Assembly: GCF_003966265.1 (NCBI RefSeq)
Contig: NZ_RXNV01000024.1
Location: 1-36,526, forward strand
Source: Shewanella atlantica
GTDB taxonomy: Bacteria > Pseudomonadota > Gammaproteobacteria > Enterobacterales > Shewanellaceae
Reading direction: 5' to 3'
Length of the DNA stretch: 36,526 nucleotides
Below, piece after piece: positions 32,196-36,526 of the stretch. A program made the position numbers and the translations under genes. Position 1 is the first letter of the stretch, and each line of letters begins with the position of its first letter. The notes below the pieces were generated by a model. The model had not been told where the DNA came from and did no database searches. It saw only the letters and a list, made by a program, of their open reading frames with translations.

Positions 32196-35100
32196 TTAGC
32201 CCTCCATAAATTCAATTCGGTTGCGACGAACTGGGGGTATAGTCATCTTCAATTCATCAGCTAAACTCATCTCTTTGCTGTTGTTTTGTGATTCGATAAA
32301 ATTAAGTGGCTTTAGTCCTTTGATAAGGGCGTTTACACCGTTCCAATCTCCCCTTAGGCGCTCTAACATGAGGTTTGTCATTTGATTGCCGACCTTTAAT
32401 TGCACCGCTGGAGGAAGCTCAAAAAGCGCGGGCTCCATGCCATTCTTCCTTAACATTCGATCTAGCATCTGTGCTCGTTTGAGGTTGTCATGGTCAGCCA
32501 TGCCTGAAACGAATACCTCTCGATTCTGGCAGACCTCATTAAGCACTTGGTATTCATCAACCTCGTCAATGGCAATTGATAAACCTGGGTTATTTAACAG
32601 GAGCGGTACGCCCTTTGTTCCTTTTGTATTTTCAGTATTTGAAAGAAGCTCAATAGATTGTTGAATCAGCTTATAAATCGCAAAAATATCGCACATATAG
32701 AGATCTAATAATGAAGTTTTGCTCTCAATATCACGTTCAATAAGTTTTTTGTCACTTAGCTTTCTGGCCGCAGCACTTTTTTCCCCCAAACCTTCAAGAG
32801 TTGAAGCGTCTTGCATTAACTGATCACATTCAGACTCCAAGTCCTGAATCACCTGACTCAATCTTAATTTCGCGCTAGCGATTTCATTCCCTTTTGCGGC
32901 AAGTCCCGCAATAAAAGCAGAACCTGTGACAAAGTGCTTGCATCTAAAGCAATTTTTCTCACCTAACCAACCAGGCTTCACTTGCGCTGGAACCTCTTTC
33001 CCGTTCGCATTGACCTCCGTCCCTCCTGAGTCACAACCATTAAATGCCATTGGACAAATACCATAGTCGGTAAATTGAAGCGATGCTAAAGGGTAATCAG
33101 ATGTGTGAAGAACAGAACTTTCACTGATAATCAATTCACTTTTAATACTGTTTATCTTGCCTTGAAGGATGGCATCCTCAACTTGCTTAGCATGGTTTTG
33201 CAGTGCTTTTTTTTCTGCATTATCGAGTGTACGTTTGATTTCACCTTGCTCTATTTTCGTATAATGCAAAGTCATCAGAATGGTTGCGTGACCAACGATT
33301 TTTACCATCACTTCCAAAGGTACATCACCGTGAACAACATAAGCCGTAATTAAACTGACTCGCATTGCGTGCTTGGTATAATAGGACCTAACGATTCCTT
33401 TTTGTACATAAGTGAGAGGAAGGTTCTCATCTTCGATATGTCGTAAAAGCTTAGCAAGCGCAGGAACTAGTGCATCAGGGGTTATAGGTGAGCCTTCTGT
33501 CAGACCGCCTTTTAACTGCGATGGCTTTGGCAACCTAAACAAGAAAGACGTTGCACCTCGTTGGTTTAAAACTCTCTCTGAAGGCTTGTTGGCTGTATTG
33601 AAAGTGAGAGCCCCCCAAGAAGTCGGCTCTGAGATCGAGTTGTATTTTTCCTGCCAATCACGCAACTTAACTAACCATTTAGAAAGCTCAAGAGGAAAGT
33701 ACACAGATGTAAACGGTTGTCCTGTTTTATTGGTGTTGGTAAACATACCGAATTCATTTTGGCGTCCGGTCTTCCAGAAAATTCCTGTATCTCGCTTGTT
33801 TAGTGACTTTTTCCGGAGCGGAGAGGTGTTTTTTACCCACTCAAACTGATTATCCTGTGGTGCATTTTGGTTGTAATTCAGGCGGTATTTGTCGGTTTCA
33901 CCACTGTCCATCCAACATATCTGCTGACCACGATGCGGATGTGTTATTAAAAAATACAATGCCATTGCTCGAGCAGGACACCACATCTCATAAATCGTTG
34001 AGTAAACGCCACTTCGCCCTTTGCTGCGCCCTGTGACACTCCGTGGACGCACAATGCAATCAGGATCTCCCTGCTTCTCTCCTTCGGCTGTATCCTTTTC
34101 TTGGTTATAAACTTCTTCACTAACTTCAAACCAGTCAGACTCGTTAAGAGTATGGGCAAAACGCAAGTCTGAAAAGTTTTGTGCTCTCTCTGGAACCAAT
34201 GCATCTCTCGCCTTAACAATATAGCCGTAAGGGAGAGCGGGTTTGACTGTTTGATTGGATGTCGTTTTCTTGTTATTTGAAACCTTAGAGAATAGCTCTA
34301 CGTAAGGCATCTTATATCCTTCAAGCACAACAAGAGCAGAAGACTCATCTTCATCTTCTGCTGTGCAACTTCTGTTGAAGGCAAAGGTTAAAAAGGCATA
34401 AATGTGTGTGAGGTAGGCCGTCTTTTTAGATGGATGAACCTTATCAGAATCGAGAAATTGATTGAGGTCAGGCGCGGTTATCGCCTTAGAGAAAAGACTC
34501 CCAATCTCTTTATTTTTAATAAAAAAGTGCCCAAAGAAAGCAAAAAAACCCACGATAGCTATCTTTGCGGCAGCCCCTAATTCTGGCGTATCATTCCTGT
34601 AGTCTCGATAAATTGTGCACCATCTCTCTAAACCTAAATCTTCTAGTTCCTGCCCTTCCTCTCTCTGCCATTTCACATCATTGAAGTTGGTGTAACTTGG
34701 CAAACTCTTAGGGGTTAAAGATACTTTTAAACGAGGGTGTTTTTTAGCATGGTCTTTATATTCTGGCATCGTAGCAATACGATTTTTCTGGCAATAGCCT
34801 TTTACCTCTTCTAGTGTGAAGTATTCAATGCCTAACGATCCCCTAAAGTCGTTACCAGTCTTAGATGTCAAGGTTTGATGAGATACCAAGCGACTGTCGA
34901 TTTTTTTTCGGAATACCTCATAACTTTCAACATCCCAAAGTGCATTTTCATTCGCGATTTCAATGCACTTTTCAATAGTGTAAGGCTTGGCATTTCTCCC
35001 CTCATAAAAGACTGTCCAACTCTCCCAGGCGGAGTATATATTATCTGGTCGAGATGGAAGTCTAGGGTCTTTTTTGTAATTTTCGGCGTACCCATTTACT

Positions 35101-36526
35101 GTACGACAGCCCTCTGGAACAACTTTTAAAGCAGCTTTCGCGCATTCATCAATAGAGAGGTAAAAGCGACAAGCAATAAACTGTTGCCATGAACCTAACC
35201 TATAAAAAATATGAGGCTTTGCTGGCAGTCTAGAGTCAGTAATTCGCACCCCTTCATACCTTGCAAGACTTAATTTCTCCCTTATGCCAACAATATTTAT
35301 CGCCGCGTCATAAGCTTCTTGTGGAGAATGATAATAATTAAGAGGATTGAGATAGTGTGACCCGTCCACCCAATCACTTTTATAGAATGTGTGGGGGGAA
35401 ACTGGCAGCCTTGGATCTGCCCTACAGTGTTTCTGGTAATTTGGGCCTGTTAGCTCAACACCTATGCTATTCAGTAGCTTAATTGCCGCAGCACTGGCTT
35501 CTGCAAGGGTTGGGTACTTCTCTTCTGGCGCAGTCGTGCCCAAAAAGCTATACCAGTCCACCCAATCGCTCTCATAGACGGTGCCGGGGGCCGCACGCAG
35601 CTTTGGGTCTGCCTTATAGTGTTTCTCATAATTTGAACCTGATAGCTCAACGCCTATACTATTCAGCAGCCTAATTGCCGCAGCACTGGCTTCTGCAAGG
35701 GTTGGGTACTTACCTTCTGGCGCAGTCGTGCCAAAGAAGCTATACCAGCCCACCCAATCATTTTTATAGGTGACGTTGGGGCCCAACGGCAGTCTTGGGT
35801 CTGCCTTATAGTTTTTCCGATAATTTGGGCCTATTAGCTCAACACCTTTGCTATTCAGTAGCTTAATTGCCGCCTCACTGGCTTCTGCGAGGGTTGGGTA
35901 CTTATCTGGCTCAGTCGTGCCAAAGAAGCTATACCAGCCCACCCAATCGCTTTTATAGACGATGTAGGGTTGCGATGGCAGTCTTGGGTCTGCCTTATAG
36001 TTTTTCCGATAATTTGGGCCTATTAGCTCAACACCTTTGCTATTCAGTAGCTTAATTGCCGCCTCACTGGCTTCTGCGAGGGTTGGGTACTTATTTGGCT
36101 CAGTCGTGCCAAAGAAGCTATACCAGTCCACCCAATCATTTTTATAGGTGTAGTAGGGGTCCGAACGTAGTCTTGGGTCTGCCTTATAGTGTTTCCGATA
36201 ATTTAAACCTGATAGCTCAACACCTTCACTATTCAGTAGCTTAATCGTCGCTTCACTGGCTTCTGCGAGGGTTGGGTACTTATTCGAACCAAGGAAGCTA
36301 TACCAGTCCACCCAATTGCTTTTATAGACGATGTGGGGTTGCGATGGCAATCTTGGGTCTGCCTTAAAGCGTTTGTGATAATTTATGCTTGTTAGCTCAA
36401 CACCTTTGCTATTCAGTAGCTTAATTGCCGCAGCACTGGCTTCTGCAAGGGTTGGGTACTTACCTTCTGGCGCGGTCGTGCCAAAGAAGCTATACCAGTC
36501 CACCCAATCGCTTTTATAGGCGGCGC
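32196..36526 (-). CDS. gmtZ: GmtZ-like giant tyrosine recombinase (gamma-mobile-trio), start beyond window
   Basis: More than 1440 residues are visible and the frame is open at the right edge, so the true start is outside; residue numbers here count from a GTG at 36503. Residues about 1-380 are six near-identical 60-66-residue integrase-type repeats. Residues about 381-600 hold four more divergent ones (DPRLPSRPDNIYSAWESW). A domain of about 250 residues follows, then the catalytic domain with Arg near 857 (THPHRGQQICWMD), HAMR near 1043-1046 (TKHAMRVSLITAYV), GHAT near 1070 and Tyr near 1080 (MTLHYTKI), the H-R-H-Y set of tyrosine recombinases. After it comes a Cys cluster (CPMAFNGC ... CFRCKHFVTG, about 1150-1190) and a coiled coil. 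This layout fits VPA1269-family GmtZ integrases. It is followed by gmtX; GmtY would be expected upstream. Confidence 0.75.
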   Translation of the reverse strand, partial: AAYKSDWVDWYSFFGTTAPEGKYPTLAEASAAAIKLLNSKGVELTSINYHKRFKADPRLPSQPHIVYKSNWVDWYSFLGSNKYPTLAEASEATIKLLNSEGVELSGLNYRKHYKADPRLRSDPYYTYKNDWVDWYSFFGTTEPNKYPTLAEASEAAIKLLNSKGVELIGPNYRKNYKADPRLPSQPYIVYKSDWVGWYSFFGTTEPDKYPTLAEASEAAIKLLNSKGVELIGPNYRKNYKADPRLPLGPNVTYKNDWVGWYSFFGTTAPEGKYPTLAEASAAAIRLLNSIGVELSGSNYEKHYKADPKLRAAPGTVYESDWVDWYSFLGTTAPEEKYPTLAEASAAAIKLLNSIGVELTGPNYQKHCRADPRLPVSPHTFYKSDWVDGSHYLNPLNYYHSPQEAYDAAINIVGIREKLSLARYEGVRITDSRLPAKPHIFYRLGSWQQFIACRFYLSIDECAKAALKVVPEGCRTVNGYAENYKKDPRLPSRPDNIYSAWESWTVFYEGRNAKPYTIEKCIEIANENALWDVESYEVFRKKIDSRLVSHQTLTSKTGNDFRGSLGIEYFTLEEVKGYCQKNRIATMPEYKDHAKKHPRLKVSLTPKSLPSYTNFNDVKWQREEGQELEDLGLERWCTIYRDYRNDTPELGAAAKIAIVGFFAFFGHFFIKNKEIGSLFSKAITAPDLNQFLDSDKVHPSKKTAYLTHIYAFLTFAFNRSCTAEDEDESSALVVLEGYKMPYVELFSKVSNNKKTTSNQTVKPALPYGYIVKARDALVPERAQNFSDLRFAHTLNESDWFEVSEEVYNQEKDTAEGEKQGDPDCIVRPRSVTGRSKGRSGVYSTIYEMWCPARAMALYFLITHPHRGQQICWMDSGETDKYRLNYNQNAPQDNQFEWVKNTSPLRKKSLNKRDTGIFWKTGRQNEFGMFTNTNKTGQPFTSVYFPLELSKWLVKLRDWQEKYNSISEPTSWGALTFNTANKPSERVLNQRGATSFLFRLPKPSQLKGGLTEGSPITPDALVPALAKLLRHIEDENLPLTYVQKGIVRSYYTKHAMRVSLITAYVVHGDVPLEVMVKIVGHATILMTLHYTKIEQGEIKRTLDNAEKKALQNHAKQVEDAILQGKINSIKSELIISESSVLHTSDYPLASLQFTDYGICPMAFNGCDSGGTEVNANGKEVPAQVKPGWLGEKNCFRCKHFVTGSAFIAGLAAKGNEIASAKLRLSQVIQDLESECDQLMQDASTLEGLGEKSAAARKLSDKKLIERDIESKTSLLDLYMCDIFAIYKLIQQSIELLSNTENTKGTKGVPLLLNNPGLSIAIDEVDEYQVLNEVCQNREVFVSGMADHDNLKRAQMLDRMLRKNGMEPALFELPPAVQLKVGNQMTNLMLERLRGDWNGVNALIKGLKPLNFIESQNNSKEMSLADELKMTIPPVRRNRIEFMEG
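35364..36526 (-). repeat. Coding tandem repeat of about 189 bp in the gmtZ-like gene
   Basis: At least six units, each encoding WYSF(F/L)G, KYPTLAEAS, LLNS.GVEL, NY.K..K, ADPRL, P and Y..DWV, with lengths 66, 60, 63, 63, 64 and 64 residues in reading order. Nucleotide identity between units is very high apart from two short variable windows. The array continues past the right edge. Confidence 0.9.

Noticed and set aside
34868..36244. Plus-strand frames of 60-80 codons inside the gmtZ-like gene
   Set aside because: They recur with the 189-bp period because they are the complement of the coding repeat; none has a start context or known domain.

Overview
The window looks like an accessory, decaying stretch of a marine gammaproteobacterial chromosome or large plasmid (Vibrionales or Alteromonadales such as Vibrio, Photobacterium, Shewanella or Moritella; genus not resolvable). 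The evidence is moderate to low GC, IS6/IS5/IS3/IS30/IS110/Tn3 remnants of types common in these groups, ToxR-type regulation, cold-marine style exported enzymes and a gamma-mobile-trio (GMT) recombination module. No rRNA, tRNA or CRISPR array was seen.

Layout. (1) 1-6.1 kb: exported and outer-membrane genes, most on the minus strand and many broken: a lipoprotein cut by the window edge, an IS6 element, a chimeric porin fragment, an intact lipoprotein/secreted-protein pair (1922-3288), an internally deleted IS6, then adjacent pseudogenes of an Ig-like/RCC1-like lipoprotein and an OmpA-type protein. (2) 6.4-15.3 kb: four apparently intact exported proteins on the minus strand: a beta-helix polysaccharide-lyase-like protein with a C-terminal carbohydrate-binding-type domain, a porin-like outer-membrane protein, a CpdB-type 2',3'-cyclic phosphodiesterase/3'-nucleotidase lipoprotein and a PI-PLC-X-like phosphodiesterase. 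They suggest polysaccharide use and phosphate scavenging outside the cytoplasm. (3) 15.3-17.0 kb: scrap of IS6, IS5, Tn3 and possibly IS66. (4) 17.3-18.4 kb: an overlapping pair made of a membrane-anchored winged-helix regulator and a small cysteine-containing periplasmic partner, organised like ToxR/ToxS, TcpP/TcpH or VtrA/VtrC.

(5) 18.5-25.1 kb: a 286-bp deletion derivative of an IS5 element with its own 9-bp target duplication, IS3 and IS30 scraps, and a 1.5-kb unit present twice in full and once in part. Each unit carries four or five very small genes that I cannot assign to a known family. The third unit is interrupted by a 1053-bp IS5 element (9-bp target duplication) and ends at an IS3 element. 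(6) 25.2-25.9 kb: three small overlapping or closely spaced genes; the first looks like the toxin-binding domain of Xre/MbcA/ParS antitoxins. (7) 26.1-27.3 kb: a noncoding satellite of about thirteen degenerate 88-bp units. (8) 27.5-31.2 kb: a frameshifted IS1111-group transposase and a 2.16-kb group II intron whose reverse transcriptase/maturase is also frameshifted. (9) 31.2-36.5 kb: a broken serine recombinase, then gmtX and a very large gmtZ-like tyrosine recombinase. Its N-terminus is a run of nearly identical 60-64-residue repeats and its start lies beyond the right edge.

The GMT genes read leftward. If this element follows the usual GMT-island plan, its cargo lies to the left of gmtX, so the small-gene cassettes, the antitoxin-like module, the satellite and perhaps the regulator pair are candidate island cargo. 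The most promising leads for an undescribed system are the tandem small-gene cassette, the position-specific variation in the GmtZ repeats and the 88-bp satellite. All functional statements come from reading the sequence and remembered family features; no database search was run.
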